Below, one piece after another: positions 1 to 7,570 of a stretch of DNA of 64,000 bases; positions within the stretch are counted from its first letter, which is position 1, and each line of letters opens with the position of its first letter. The DNA is taken from contig NZ_NTJD01000003.1 of the NCBI RefSeq assembly GCF_002358085.1, forward strand, positions 1 through 64,000, written 5' to 3'. The notes under the pieces were generated by a model. That model was given only the letters and a program-made list of their open reading frames with translations, was not told the origin of the DNA and searched no databases. Origin of the DNA: Pseudothioclava arenosa (GTDB lineage Bacteria > Pseudomonadota > Alphaproteobacteria > Rhodobacterales > Rhodobacteraceae). Made by a program: the position numbers and the translations under genes.

Positions 1-61
1 GCGCAGCGTTGTAGTCGGACCAGTTCGTCGTGCGATAGCGGGCGGGCTTGGGCTTGCTCAT
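1..61 (-). CDS. IS903-group (IS5 family) transposase, N-terminal fragment (runs off the left edge)
   Basis: Twenty codons from an ATG at 61 can be read on the minus strand before the window ends: MSKPKPARYRTTNWSDYNAA. The TNW-x-x-YN-x-AL type N-terminus is characteristic of IS903-group DDE transposases (compare the ITNW-AYNNAL start of the IS903 protein). The catalytic DDE residues are outside the window, so it is not possible to say whether the enzyme is intact. The gene faces away from the truncated glycosidase gene on its right. Confidence 0.75.
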   Translation of the reverse strand, partial: MSKPKPARYRTTNWSDYNAA

Positions 62-127
62 ACCACGCGTCTAACTGCATGGATTCGCGATGTGAATCCT
101 TCGCAGCCAGAGTTCTGCAACAATGCC
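1..127 (-). mobile_element. IS903-group (IS5 family) insertion sequence, terminal part
   Basis: This is the 5' end of an insertion sequence whose remainder lies left of the window. Read on the minus strand from 127, it begins GGCATTGTTGCAGAACTCTG, close to the IS903-type tip GGCTTTGTTG. The transposase start codon follows 66 bases inside that tip, as expected for the group. A short inverted repeat, GGATTC...GAATCC, lies at 81-99 between the tip and the gene. The outer boundary could be 127 or 128, because three C residues occur there. IS903-group elements usually duplicate 9 bp of target, which would start at about 128. The other flank is outside the window, so the duplication cannot be confirmed. 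Confidence 0.75.
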
Positions 128-563
128 CATCGCTGCCTATCGCAAGATGATCGACGTGTGCCGGGCCTCGGCGCCGAATATCACCGTGATGTGGTCGCCA
201 CTCGGTGACGAGGGGATGGAAGAGTATTACCCCGGCGACGATTATGTCGATCTGGTGGGCGTGTCGGTCTTTGGGCTGCAGGCCTGGGATCAGGCGAAGT
301 TCGGCCATGACCGGACCTTCGACGAGATCTTTGGTCCGCGCTACGAGCGCGCCGCCTCGTTCGGCAAGCCGGTCGTGGTGGCCGAGCTCGGCTATGTCGG
401 CAAGGAAGATTACGTCAAGATGTGGGAGAACTCGGTCCGTCAGGAAAAGGCCGAATATCCCAACCTCGTCGGCGTGTCCTACTTCAACTACCCCGAGGTC
501 TATCCGTGGCCGGAAGGCTTCGGGATGCCCGACTGGCGTGTGAAGAACCAGATCCTGAAATGA
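128..563 (+). pseudogene. GH26-like glycoside hydrolase, 5'-truncated by the IS
   Basis: The reading frame gives about 145 residues that look like the C-terminal half of a GH26 (beta-mannanase-like) barrel. It contains VMWSP, then YYPGDDYVDLVGVS, then PVVVAELGYVG, whose Glu sits at the position of the GH26 nucleophile, and ends near YFNYPEVYPWP. The N-terminal half with the usual GHE-x-N acid/base motif is missing. A stop codon lies in frame at 93-95. The only ATG upstream, at 123, lies inside the IS tip, so it is not the native start. A full-length family member would be about 300 residues or more. The gene is therefore read as disrupted. Without the left flank, it cannot be excluded that the 5' half survives on the far side of the IS. 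Confidence 0.7.
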
Positions 564-616
564 CCAATAAAACTTGGCAAAAATTCGCCGAGTCTGGTCA
601 GCTTCACTAACCTATT

Positions 617-656
617 GGCCGCGCGCGGAAAAATCTCCGCGCGCGGCCTGATCTTT
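617..656 (+). terminator. Rho-independent terminator after the glycosidase remnant
   Basis: A perfect 13-bp stem (617-629 with 636-648, GGCCGCGCGCGGA) with a 6-base loop is followed by the T-rich stretch TGATCTTTT. It lies 54 bases behind the stop codon. Confidence 0.75.
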
Positions 657-799
657 TCTCGCCCCATTGTTGCCCCAATTCCGCCCCGCTCACGACGCTC
701 TTGACGGGTAGAAAAGTTTTTACCATTCCCGGAGCTAATGAGAGCGCCATGTCTCGTGCGAGAGGAATGGCACCGGATCGTAACTTGAGGCGGAGCGAA

Positions 800-1108
800 A
801 TGTCCAAACTCGGAATGATCAAGCACGTGAGCGTGGTGACTCTGGTTGCCGCAGCGATTGCAATCGCCGCCCCGGTGGCGCCGGCCAAGGCTGAGCAGAC
901 CGGGGTGATTGCCCTGTCGCCGGTTCGCCTTGCGGCGAAGTCGGTGGCCGGCAAGGGCGAGGCCCGGTTCGACTGGCTCGCCAAGCGTAACACCAAGGCC
1001 AAGTCCGACACGCAGCCGGTGCTGGCCTCTGCCACCCCGGTCGGGCATGGCAGCTGGGTGTGCTCGCCGGCCGGTTTCGGCACCAAGTCGCGCTGCTACA
1101 AGCGCTGA
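800..1108 (+). CDS. small secreted protein of unknown function
   Basis: A 102-residue protein with a clear Sec signal peptide: a short charged start (MSKLGMIKHV), a hydrophobic core (VVTLVAAAIAIAAPVA) and a likely cleavage after AKA (AKA|EQ, about residue 31). The mature part is small and basic and ends in GSWVCSPAGFGTKSRCYKR, where two cysteines could form a disulfide. The ATG at 800 is preferred to an in-frame start at 701 because it puts the signal peptide at the N-terminus and has a purine-rich GAGGCGGAG before it. An ATG at 815 is also possible. No known domain is recognised. It is monocistronic, between two hairpins. Confidence 0.65.
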   Translation: MSKLGMIKHVSVVTLVAAAIAIAAPVAPAKAEQTGVIALSPVRLAAKSVAGKGEARFDWLAKRNTKAKSDTQPVLASATPVGHGSWVCSPAGFGTKSRCYKR

Positions 1109-1126
1109 ACCACGATCGTATCGACT

Positions 1127-1165
1127 GCGAAGGGGCGGGCCGAGGGGCTCGCCCGTTCGCGTTTG
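1127..1165 (+). terminator. hairpin terminator after the small secreted protein
   Basis: GCGAAggggcgggcc and ggctcgcccgTTCGC pair over 1127-1160 with a GAGG loop and one G.U pair, followed by only a short GTTT. It lies 18 bases behind the stop codon. The T-tract is weak. The rest of the gap to 1303 shows an inverted repeat GATTC-N7-GAATC near 1220-1236 and no gene. Confidence 0.5.
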
Positions 1166-1303
1166 GCGCAGCGTCTGGTGGGTGCTGCGTCCGAAGCTCC
1201 AAGATTTTGCGACAAAGGGGATTCACAAGCCGAATCACCCATGCTAGCGTTCCCTTAATCAAGGATCTCAAGATCCACAAAAATGAGGCGGGACATACAG
1301 GCA

Positions 1304-2368
1304 ATGAAAACGGGCTATCAGGGCACGTTTGTCATTTCATGGGCTCAGACGGAACTCGATGGCGCGGTTGGCGCGCCGGTTGCGGATGTCAGGGTCGGAG
1401 CCTGTTGGCGCTGGTGGGGCCAGGCGGTGCGCGTCGACGGCCCCAACGATTACCTGATCTTGCAAAATGCCAAGGGCGAGGCTGCGTTGCGTGCGCGGGC
1501 GGCGCGCATGGTGGGGCGGCTGATGGGCATGGCGGTGCAGGGTGGCCAGCCCGACGCCGCGCCCGAGGATGACGCCGCCATTCCCGAACAGAGCTTTTCG
1601 GTCACCGACGGGTTTCGGATCTACGTGGTCTCGCTGATCGAGCTGCCGGATGTGGCGGCGCGGCTGCTGATGTTCGTGGGGGCGATCCCGCCGAGCGATT
1701 GCGACCTCTGGGTTGTCGATCGCACGCTCGATCCGCGTCCGCGCCAGCTGCGCCTGCCCGAGCCGGGGGTGATCTGTTTCACGCCGGGGACGATGATTGC
1801 GACACCCGAGGGGCCGCGCCCGGTCGAGGCGCTGCGTCCGGGCGACCGGGTGGCGACGCGCGATGACGGCCCGCAAGAGGTGCTCTGGATGGGGCAGCGG
1901 CGGATGTCGGGGGCGCGGCTGTATACCCTGCAGCATCTGCGCCCGATCCGCATCCGTGCGGGCGCCTTTGGTCTGGACGAGCCCGAGCGCGATCTGCTGG
2001 TCTCGCCGCAGCACCGGATGCTGGTGCGCGGACCGGCCGCGCAGGCGTTGTTCAACGACTCCGAAGTGCTGGTGCAGGCCAGCGACCTGATCAACGGGCG
2101 CTCGGTCCGGGTCGAGCCGGGCCTGTCCGAGGTGCATTACATCCATCTCTTGCTGGAGCGGCATCAGGTGATCTGGGCGAACGGGCTGGCGACTGAGAGC
2201 TTCCACCCCGCCTCGACCGCGCTTGAACTGATCGCCGAGGACCAGCGCGCGGGGCTGCTGCGGATATTGCCCGGGATCGCCGAAGATCCGCTGAGCTATG
2301 GCGCCTATGCGCGCCGCGCGCTGAGCGCACCCGAGGCGGCGATCCTGCGCCACGATCTGGCGGCCTGA
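1304..2368 (+). CDS. Hint domain protein (Hint_2 family)
   Basis: A 354-residue protein. Residues 1-150 form an unrecognised N-terminal part. A Hint (hedgehog/intein) domain follows from about residue 158 and begins [20 protein letters not shown], then GD-V-T and [11 protein letters not shown]. Cys158 is the residue that in inteins and hedgehog proteins makes the first acyl shift. The later part contains SPQHRMLV, the Hint block with the conserved SP-H, and [12 protein letters not shown] near the end. Proteins of this architecture are abundant in Rhodobacteraceae and their targets are mostly unknown. The ATG at 1304 is chosen because GAGGCGG lies 12 bases upstream; an in-frame ATG at 1283 is the alternative. 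The C-terminal part has no downstream extein, so splicing in the intein sense is unlikely. A degenerate relative is at 47205-48041. Confidence 0.75.
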   Translation: MKTGYQGTFVISWAQTELDGAVGAPVADVRVGACWRWWGQAVRVDGPNDYLILQNAKGEAALRARAARMVGRLMGMAVQGGQPDAAPEDDAAIPEQSFSVTDGFRIYVVSLIELPDVAARLLMFVGAIPPSDCDLWVVDRTLDPRPRQLRLPEPGVICFTPGTMIATPEGPRPVEALRPGDRVATRDDGPQEVLWMGQRRMSGARLYTLQHLRPIRIRAGAFGLDEPERDLLVSPQHRMLVRGPAAQALFNDSEVLVQASDLINGRSVRVEPGLSEVHYIHLLLERHQVIWANGLATESFHPASTALELIAEDQRAGLLRILPGIAEDPLSYGAYARRALSAPEAAILRHDLAA

Positions 2369-2380
2369 GGGGCTGTCGCG

Positions 2381-2448
2381 GGGCAGGGGCGCTGCCCCTC
2401 TGGCCTTGCGGCCATTCACCCCGGAGTATTTTTGGCTCGATGAAAGGG
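2381..2448 (+). repeat. dispersed 3'-end repeat, copy 1
   Basis: A GC-rich hairpin (GGGCAGGGGCGCTGCCC) is followed by ATTCACCCCGGAGTATTTTT and GGCTCGATGAAAGG. The copy starts just behind the Hint gene stop codon and ends right before the rpsD promoter. Similar copies lie at 10149, 21329, 32925 (inverted) and 40428, with a degenerate one near 36752. The hairpin may serve as the terminator for the gene before it. Confidence 0.8.
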
Positions 2449-2455
2449 GCGGGTG

Positions 2456-2483
2456 TTGACTCCCGGTTGGTGGGCTGTATAAG
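2456..2483 (+). promoter_or_regulatory. sigma-70-type promoter of rpsD
   Basis: TTGACT (2456-2461), 16 bases, then TATAAG (2478-2483). This is the best -35/-10 match in the surrounding intergenic DNA and points at rpsD. Transcription would start near 2490. Confidence 0.65.
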
Positions 2484-2489
2484 CCCGCC

Positions 2490-2643
2490 ATCCCGGGATG
2501 CGGCGACGCGGCCCGGGGTATTCATTGGTGTTGGTGGACCCCGCAAGGGGAAACCTGTCGCCCGAAGATGCCTGCGGGGCCCTGTGGCCAAGGTGTCGGG
2601 GGAAAGGACAACGCCCTTCGAAACGCTAAGAAGGAGATCAGCC
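2490..2643 (+). promoter_or_regulatory. long 5' leader of rpsD, possible autoregulatory RNA
   Basis: About 150 bases separate the predicted transcription start from the rpsD start codon. The leader contains several possible stems, for example around CCCCGCAAGGGG (2539-2550) and GCGGGGCCC, and ends in a strong ribosome binding site AAGGAG at 2631-2636. Ribosomal protein S4 represses its own translation through leader RNA in other bacteria. That this leader does so is an inference, and no known S4 leader fold was recognised. Confidence 0.35.
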
Positions 2644-3264
2644 GTGACCAAACGCACGTCTGCCAAGTACAAAATCGACCGCCGCATGGGCGAAAACATC
2701 TGGGGCCGCGCCAAGTCGCCGGTGAACCGCCGCGAATATGGCCCGGGCCAGCACGGCCAGCGCCGCAAGGCCAAGCTGTCGGACTTCGGTACCCAGCTGC
2801 GCGCCAAGCAGAAGCTGAAAGGCTACTACGGCGACCTGACCGAAAAGCAATTCCGCCGCATCTACGCCGAAGCCGAGCGTGTGAAGGGCGACACCGGTGA
2901 AAACCTGATCGGTCTGCTCGAGCGCCGCCTCGACGCGATCGTGTACCGCGCGAAATTCGTGCCGACCGTCTTCGCCGCCCGCCAGTTCGTGAACCACGGC
3001 CACGTGACCGTGAACGGCAAGCGCGTGAACATCCCGTCGTACCGCGTCAAGGAAGGCGACGTGATCGCCGTTCGTGACCGCTCGAAGCAGCTCGCCATCG
3101 TGCTCGAAGCCGCCCAGTCGGCCGAGCGTGACGTGCCGGACTACCTCGATGTCGACCACTCGAAAATGACCGCGTCCTTCGTGCGCACGCCCTCGCTGTC
3201 GGACGTGCCGTACCCGGTCATGATGGAACCGAACCTGGTCGTCGAATTCTACGCGAAGAACTGA
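2644..3264 (+). CDS. rpsD: 30S ribosomal protein S4
   Basis: A 206-residue protein, the normal length. It starts [20 protein letters not shown] and carries the S4 N-terminal domain (about 1-95) followed by the S4 RNA-binding domain (about 96-160, with [11 protein letters not shown] and the [14 protein letters not shown] loop). S4 is a primary 16S rRNA binder that nucleates assembly of the small subunit body. The start is GTG at 2644, placed 7 bases behind AAGGAG. An in-frame ATG at 2440 would add 68 residues of non-S4 sequence encoded by the repeat and leader, so it is rejected. The gene stands alone, as is usual in alphaproteobacteria, with its own promoter and terminator. Confidence 0.97.
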   Translation: MTKRTSAKYKIDRRMGENIWGRAKSPVNRREYGPGQHGQRRKAKLSDFGTQLRAKQKLKGYYGDLTEKQFRRIYAEAERVKGDTGENLIGLLERRLDAIVYRAKFVPTVFAARQFVNHGHVTVNGKRVNIPSYRVKEGDVIAVRDRSKQLAIVLEAAQSAERDVPDYLDVDHSKMTASFVRTPSLSDVPYPVMMEPNLVVEFYAKN

Positions 3265-3290
3265 TCCTTCAGTCTTCGCCGACAGACACG

Positions 3291-3317
3291 AAAGGCCGCC
3301 CGGTTGGGCGGCCTTTT
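3291..3317. terminator. terminator between rpsD and the convergent gene
   Basis: AAAGGCCGCCC (3291-3301) pairs with GGGCGGCCTTT (3306-3316) around a GGTT loop, with TTTT on the + side and AAA/TTT symmetry on the other. It can serve both rpsD and the convergent gene ending at 3336. Confidence 0.85.
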
Positions 3318-3335
3318 GCGTTGCGGGTGCGGGTG

Positions 3336-3731
3336 TCAGGAACGGCCGAAATGGCCTTCGTACCAGCGCGCGCCGTCGCGGTTTTTCAGGGCCTCGCCGG
3401 GGAACAGGGCGCGGTCGAGATCGCCATTGGCAAGCGCGTCGAAGAAGCTGCGGATGCCCGCGGCGCGGCGCAGGTCGGGGCGAAATCCGCTGTCTTGCTT
3501 GAGCAGAATGCGGTCGGCGGCGCGGCGCAGGCCGCGGTCGGTCGCGCGGGTCCAGAGCCCGTCGATTTCGCCGAAATAGAGCTCTGAGAGGGTGAGCTTG
3601 CGCTTGAGCGTGTGGCGCAGCACCCGCGGGCTTTCGTGCCATATCCGTTCGAGCGGGGAGATCGCGGCATGAGCGGGGGCGGCGCTGACAAGCGCGAAGC
3701 TTGCGCAGATGAGGAAGCGGCGACGGTGCAT
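3336..3731 (-). CDS. periplasmic protein with peptidoglycan-binding-like domain
   Basis: A 131-residue protein with a Sec signal peptide (MHRRRFLICASFALVSAAPAHA, cleavage after AHA). The mature part contains LSELYFGEIDGLWTRATDRG, which resembles the Gxx-g-IDG-wg-xxT core of PG_binding_1 domains. It may bind the cell wall, but the match is partial and no catalytic domain follows. The start at 3731 is chosen because GGAGG precedes it closely and the signal peptide begins there; a longer frame to 3842 adds no signal. It is transcribed away from hisC. Confidence 0.55.
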   Translation of the reverse strand: MHRRRFLICASFALVSAAPAHAAISPLERIWHESPRVLRHTLKRKLTLSELYFGEIDGLWTRATDRGLRRAADRILLKQDSGFRPDLRRAAGIRSFFDALANGDLDRALFPGEALKNRDGARWYEGHFGRS

Positions 3732-3915
3732 GGAGGCCTCCGATCGGGACGGGCATGGACCTGCTTGAGTCTCGTTTGGAATGTGGCTCCAAGCGGGCAG
3801 TGCGCCGGTTGAAATCGCGCGTTTCGCTAAAGCTTTATCCAATCGCGGGGTGCAACTTGCGCTGGCATTGGCGCGCGGCGCTCGCTAGAAAGCGCGGAGT
3901 TGCGAGGAGTGTCTC

Positions 3916-5004
3916 ATGGCCAGTTCGATCAAACCCCAACCCGGCATCATGGAGATCGCTCTCTATCAGGGCGGCCAGGCGCATGTGCCCGGGCGCACGG
4001 ATGCGATCAAACTGTCGTCGAATGAAAACCCCTTCGGTGCCTCCGACAAGGCGCGCGAGGCGTTTTCGCGCGCGGTGCATTCGCTCCATCGCTATCCGAA
4101 TACCGATCACGCCAGCCTGCGGCAGGCGATTGGCGATGTGCACGGGCTTGACCCGGCGCGGATCATCTGTGGCGTCGGCTCGGACGAGATCATCCACTTC
4201 CTCTGTCAGGCCTATGTCGGCCCGCGCGATGAGGTGGTGTTCACCGAGCACGGGTTCCTGATGTATCGGATCTCGACCTATGCGGCGGGCGGCACGCCGG
4301 TTTCGGTGCCCGAGCGCGAGCGCACGACCGATGTCGATGCGATCCTCGCGGCCTGCACGAAAAAGACCAAGCTGGTGTTCATCGCCAACCCGAACAACCC
4401 GACCGGCACGATGATCGGCCTGGCCGAGCTGGAGCGTCTGGCCAATGGCCTGCCGAAAGGCGCGCTTCTGGTCGTCGATGGCGCCTATGCCGAATATGTC
4501 GAGGGCTATGACGGCGGCGCGGAGCTTGCGACGCGGCTGCCCAACGTGTTCATGACCCGGACCTTCTCCAAGATCTACGGGCTGGGCGGGCTGCGCATCG
4601 GCTGGGGCTATGGCGCGCAGGACGTGATCGACGTGCTCAACCGCATTCGCGGGCCGTTCAACCTGTCGACGGCGCAGCTCGAGACCGCCGAGGCGGCCGT
4701 GCGCGATCAGGATTACGTCAAGAAATGCCGCGACGAGAACATGCGCCTGCGCGGTATCCTCGCCGAGGCGCTGGCCGAGAAGGGCGTGCCTTCGGACACC
4801 TCGACGGCGAATTTCGTGCTGGCGCGCTTCGGCTCGGCCGAAGAGGCCGAGGCCTGCGACGATTACCTGAAATCCGAAGGCATCATCGTGCGCCGCGTCG
4901 GCGGCTACAACCTGCCGCATTGCCTGCGCATCACCGTCGGCGATGAACCGTCATGCCGCCGCGTCGCGCATCTGATCGGCGTGTTCAAGGCGGGCGGGGC
5001 ATGA
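3916..5004 (+). CDS. hisC: histidinol-phosphate aminotransferase (HisC), probably also aromatic
   Basis: A 362-residue fold-type I PLP aminotransferase. [10 protein letters not shown] near the N-terminus, NPNNPTGT in the middle and [16 protein letters not shown] with the PLP lysine at about Lys219 are the HisC hallmarks. It transfers an amino group from glutamate to imidazole-acetol phosphate. The gene overlaps tyrC by ATGA. In alphaproteobacteria and Zymomonas such HisC proteins coupled to TyrC also make tyrosine and phenylalanine from aromatic keto acids, so a dual role is likely here. GAGGAG lies before the ATG at 3916. No other his genes are nearby, which supports the aromatic role. Confidence 0.92.
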   Translation: MASSIKPQPGIMEIALYQGGQAHVPGRTDAIKLSSNENPFGASDKAREAFSRAVHSLHRYPNTDHASLRQAIGDVHGLDPARIICGVGSDEIIHFLCQAYVGPRDEVVFTEHGFLMYRISTYAAGGTPVSVPERERTTDVDAILAACTKKTKLVFIANPNNPTGTMIGLAELERLANGLPKGALLVVDGAYAEYVEGYDGGAELATRLPNVFMTRTFSKIYGLGGLRIGWGYGAQDVIDVLNRIRGPFNLSTAQLETAEAAVRDQDYVKKCRDENMRLRGILAEALAEKGVPSDTSTANFVLARFGSAEEAEACDDYLKSEGIIVRRVGGYNLPHCLRITVGDEPSCRRVAHLIGVFKAGGA

Positions 5005-5927
5005 GCCGGGTCTACAACCGCGTCGCGCTGATCGGGCTGGGGCTGATCGCCTCGTCGATCGCGCATGCGGTGAAGTGGAAGGATCTGGCTGGCGAGGTCG
5101 TGGGCCATGCCCGCTCGCGCGAGACGCGCGAGACCGCTCTGGAAATCGGGCTGGTGTCGGAAGTGTTCGAGACCGCCGCCGAAGCCGTGAAGGACGCCGA
5201 TCTGGTGGTGCTCTGCGTGCCCGTGGGCGCGATGGCCGATGTCGCCGCCGAGGTTGCCCCGCATCTGGCGCCGGGCGCGACCGTGACCGACGTCGGCTCG
5301 GTGAAGCAGGCGGTGATCGAGGCCGTTGGCCAGCATCTGCCCGAGGGCGTGCATTTTATTCCGGGCCACCCGCTGGCTGGCACCGAGCATTCGGGGCCGC
5401 GCTCGGGCTTTGCGACGCTCTTCGTCAACCGCTGGTGGCTCTTGACCCCGCCCGAGGGCACCGACCCCGAGGCGGTCCAGCGTCTGCGCAGCTTCATCGA
5501 GGCGATGGGGGCCAATGTCGACCAGATGGAGGCGGGGCACCATGACCTCGTGCTGGCGGTCACCTCGCACACGCCGCACCTGATCGCCTACACGATGGTA
5601 GGCGTGGCCGATCACCTGCGCCGCGTCACCCATGAAGAGGTCATCAAATATTCGGCCTCGGGGTTCCGCGATTTTACCCGCATCGCGGCTTCGGACCCGA
5701 CGATGTGGCGCGACGTGTTCCTGACCAACAAGGACGCGACGCTCGACATCCTTGGCCGCTTCACCGAAGAGCTTTTTGTGCTACAACGCGCGATCCGGAT
5801 GGGCGATGGCGATGCGCTGTTTGACTATTTCACGCGCACCCGCGCTATCCGGCGCGGCATCATCGAGGCCGGTCAGGATACCGACGCGCCCGATTTCGGC
5901 CGAGGCGCGCCCAAGTCCGACGCCTGA
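5001..5927 (+). CDS. tyrC: prephenate/arogenate dehydrogenase
   Basis: A 308-residue member of the TyrA/TyrC dehydrogenase family. The NAD-binding motif [10 protein letters not shown] is at residues 10-19. [11 protein letters not shown] (about 122-132) and [12 protein letters not shown] carry the substrate-binding histidines of the family. There is no chorismate mutase domain, so it is the monofunctional alphaproteobacterial form. It oxidatively decarboxylates prephenate or arogenate on the way to tyrosine. The ATG at 5001 overlaps the hisC stop codon (ATGA). An in-frame ATG at 4953 lies inside hisC and adds no domain. It converges with the DUF2125 gene with only 3 bases between stops. Confidence 0.92.
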   Translation: MSRVYNRVALIGLGLIASSIAHAVKWKDLAGEVVGHARSRETRETALEIGLVSEVFETAAEAVKDADLVVLCVPVGAMADVAAEVAPHLAPGATVTDVGSVKQAVIEAVGQHLPEGVHFIPGHPLAGTEHSGPRSGFATLFVNRWWLLTPPEGTDPEAVQRLRSFIEAMGANVDQMEAGHHDLVLAVTSHTPHLIAYTMVGVADHLRRVTHEEVIKYSASGFRDFTRIAASDPTMWRDVFLTNKDATLDILGRFTEELFVLQRAIRMGDGDALFDYFTRTRAIRRGIIEAGQDTDAPDFGRGAPKSDA

Positions 5928-5930
5928 TCG

Positions 5931-6917
5931 CTACCAGAGCCGCGGCGCCGGTCCGAGCGCGAGCGGCCCGAAAAAGATCCCTCCGCTGCGAAACGCCAGA
6001 GGCAGCCGCAGCACCCCGTCGGGCGATTGCCGCGCGAGGCTCTCGGCGGCGGCCAGCAGCATCGCCTTGTTCTTTGCGGGCACAAGACCCTGCGCCTCGG
6101 CCGTGGCAATCCAGTCGCGCCACTCCGCGCTTTCCAGCACCAGCTTGCCCTGCGGATACCCCGCCGCGTCCGGCGTCAACTCCCCCTGCACCAGCAGGCG
6201 TTTCCCGGCCCAATCCAGATAGAGGCGGCGCAGCGAGAGATGCTCGGGGCGGGGCGGGGTCTGGGTTTCGGCGAGGTGACGATCAAGCGGCGCCGTGAGG
6301 CTGACCACCGCATCCAGCGTGAGCTGCGCGATCGGGTCGTCGAGCGCGGGGCTGGTCGCATCAAGCAGTTCAAGCCCGATCCGGTAGGCCGGGGCGTCGG
6401 GCGTCTCGGGCTGGGCCGGGGCGAGGGCGATTGCGCCGCGGAGTTGCCGGGCCTCGGCGCGCAGGGCGCCCTGGGCCCCGGCCAGCGCGGGCGTCTCGAT
6501 CACCAGCGTCGCTTCGCTCAGTGGCGCGGCCTCGTTCAGGCCGACCTCGACCGAGGCGCGCATGTCTGTGTTGGTCAAGGTAAAGGCCTGCCCGCCAAGG
6601 CGCAGCTCCTGCTCGGGCGGGGCCCAGAAGATCACGCGGTTCGGCTGATAGCTGAGCGCGAGGATCTGCGCGACAGGCGCGCGCCATTCAAAGGCGCCCG
6701 CCGGATCGGTCACGCGCGGCGCGTCCAGCGTCAGGTCGAAGCGCGAGGGAAAGCCCGCAAGGCTCAGCCCGCCCGCATCGCCCCAGCCTGCCCGGCGCAC
6801 CTCGACCAAGGCGGCCTCGGCCCCGCCGCGCAGGGCCTTCGCCCCAAGCGCCCAATACCCGGCGTAAAGCCCCGAAAGGGCCAGGACCACCCAGATCAAC
6901 CGCCGCATCGCGCGCAT
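5931..6917 (-). CDS. DUF2125 family membrane-anchored protein
   Basis: A 328-residue protein with one N-terminal membrane helix (LIWVVLALSGLYAGYWALGA) and a long exported part rich in beta-strand patterns. Its sequence fits the DUF2125 family, which is common in alphaproteobacteria: SLAGFPSRFDLTLDAP, then ILALSYQPNRVIFWAPP, and a C-terminal SGGIFFGPLALGPAPRLW. It has no known enzymatic residues. Such proteins are thought to sit in the periplasm. The gene shares a 55-base divergent promoter region with chaC. Confidence 0.8.
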   Translation of the reverse strand: MRAMRRLIWVVLALSGLYAGYWALGAKALRGGAEAALVEVRRAGWGDAGGLSLAGFPSRFDLTLDAPRVTDPAGAFEWRAPVAQILALSYQPNRVIFWAPPEQELRLGGQAFTLTNTDMRASVEVGLNEAAPLSEATLVIETPALAGAQGALRAEARQLRGAIALAPAQPETPDAPAYRIGLELLDATSPALDDPIAQLTLDAVVSLTAPLDRHLAETQTPPRPEHLSLRRLYLDWAGKRLLVQGELTPDAAGYPQGKLVLESAEWRDWIATAEAQGLVPAKNKAMLLAAAESLARQSPDGVLRLPLAFRSGGIFFGPLALGPAPRLW

Positions 6918-6972
6918 CCTTTCCTTCTGCTCGCAGCAGATGTAGGCATCGGGAGGGAAAAGGGGAAGCGCA

Positions 6973-7506
6973 ATGACGGATCGTCTCTGGATCTTCGGCT
7001 ATGGATCGCTGCTTTGGGACCCGGGTTTCGTGCCCGAGCGCAAGCTGCGCGCGCGGGCACAGGGTTGGCATCGCTCATTCTGCATGCGCTCGGTGGTGCA
7101 TCGCGGCACGCCCGGAAAGCCCGGGCTGGTGCTGGCGCTGGACCGGGCCGAGGCGGCCAGCTGCTCGGGCGTCGCCTTTGCGGTGCGCCCCGGCGAAGAG
7201 GAGACCGTTCTGGCCGATCTGCGCGCGCGCGAGCTGGTTACCGACGCCTATTTCGAGCAGCGCATCGCGCTTGAGGCCGAGGATGGCGCGGCGCTTGAGG
7301 CGGTCACCTATGTGATCGACCGCAGCCATGCGCAATATTGCAACCTCTCGCTCGAAGAGCAGGCGCAGGTGATCGCGCGGGCCTCGGGCGGGCGCGGACC
7401 GAACCGCGATTACCTGTTCAACACCGCCGCGCATCTGGCCGAGATGGGGGTCTGCGATGCCGATCTCGACTGGCTGGTGCAACGTGTGCGTGCGTTGACG
7501 GTTTAA
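6973..7506 (+). CDS. chaC: ChaC-like gamma-glutamylcyclotransferase
   Basis: A 177-residue protein of the ChaC type. IFGYGSLLWDPGF at residues 7-19 is the family signature that forms the 5-oxoproline/glutamyl binding loop. HRGTPGKPGLVLAL, the acidic residues in LRARELVTDAYFEQ and NRDYLFNT near the end also match. ChaC enzymes split glutathione into 5-oxoproline and Cys-Gly in the cytosol. It is divergent from DUF2125 and lies 64 bases before the motor gene pair, which may be a separate transcript. Confidence 0.88.
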   Translation: MTDRLWIFGYGSLLWDPGFVPERKLRARAQGWHRSFCMRSVVHRGTPGKPGLVLALDRAEAASCSGVAFAVRPGEEETVLADLRARELVTDAYFEQRIALEAEDGAALEAVTYVIDRSHAQYCNLSLEEQAQVIARASGGRGPNRDYLFNTAAHLAEMGVCDADLDWLVQRVRALTV

Positions 7507-7570
7507 GCCTTGGCAAAGGCGCGGGCGCGCGCCTATCCTCGCCCCCGGGCAGCCAAGCAAGAGGGCCGGA

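Noticed and set aside
123..563. An intact 146-residue glycosidase gene
   Set aside because: The ATG at 123 is inside the IS terminal repeat and the N-terminal half of the GH26 barrel is missing.
2440..2643. N-terminal extension of S4 from an ATG at 2440
   Set aside because: The ATG belongs to the dispersed repeat and the extension crosses the predicted promoter. The GTG at 2644 has a strong ribosome binding site and gives the normal S4 length.
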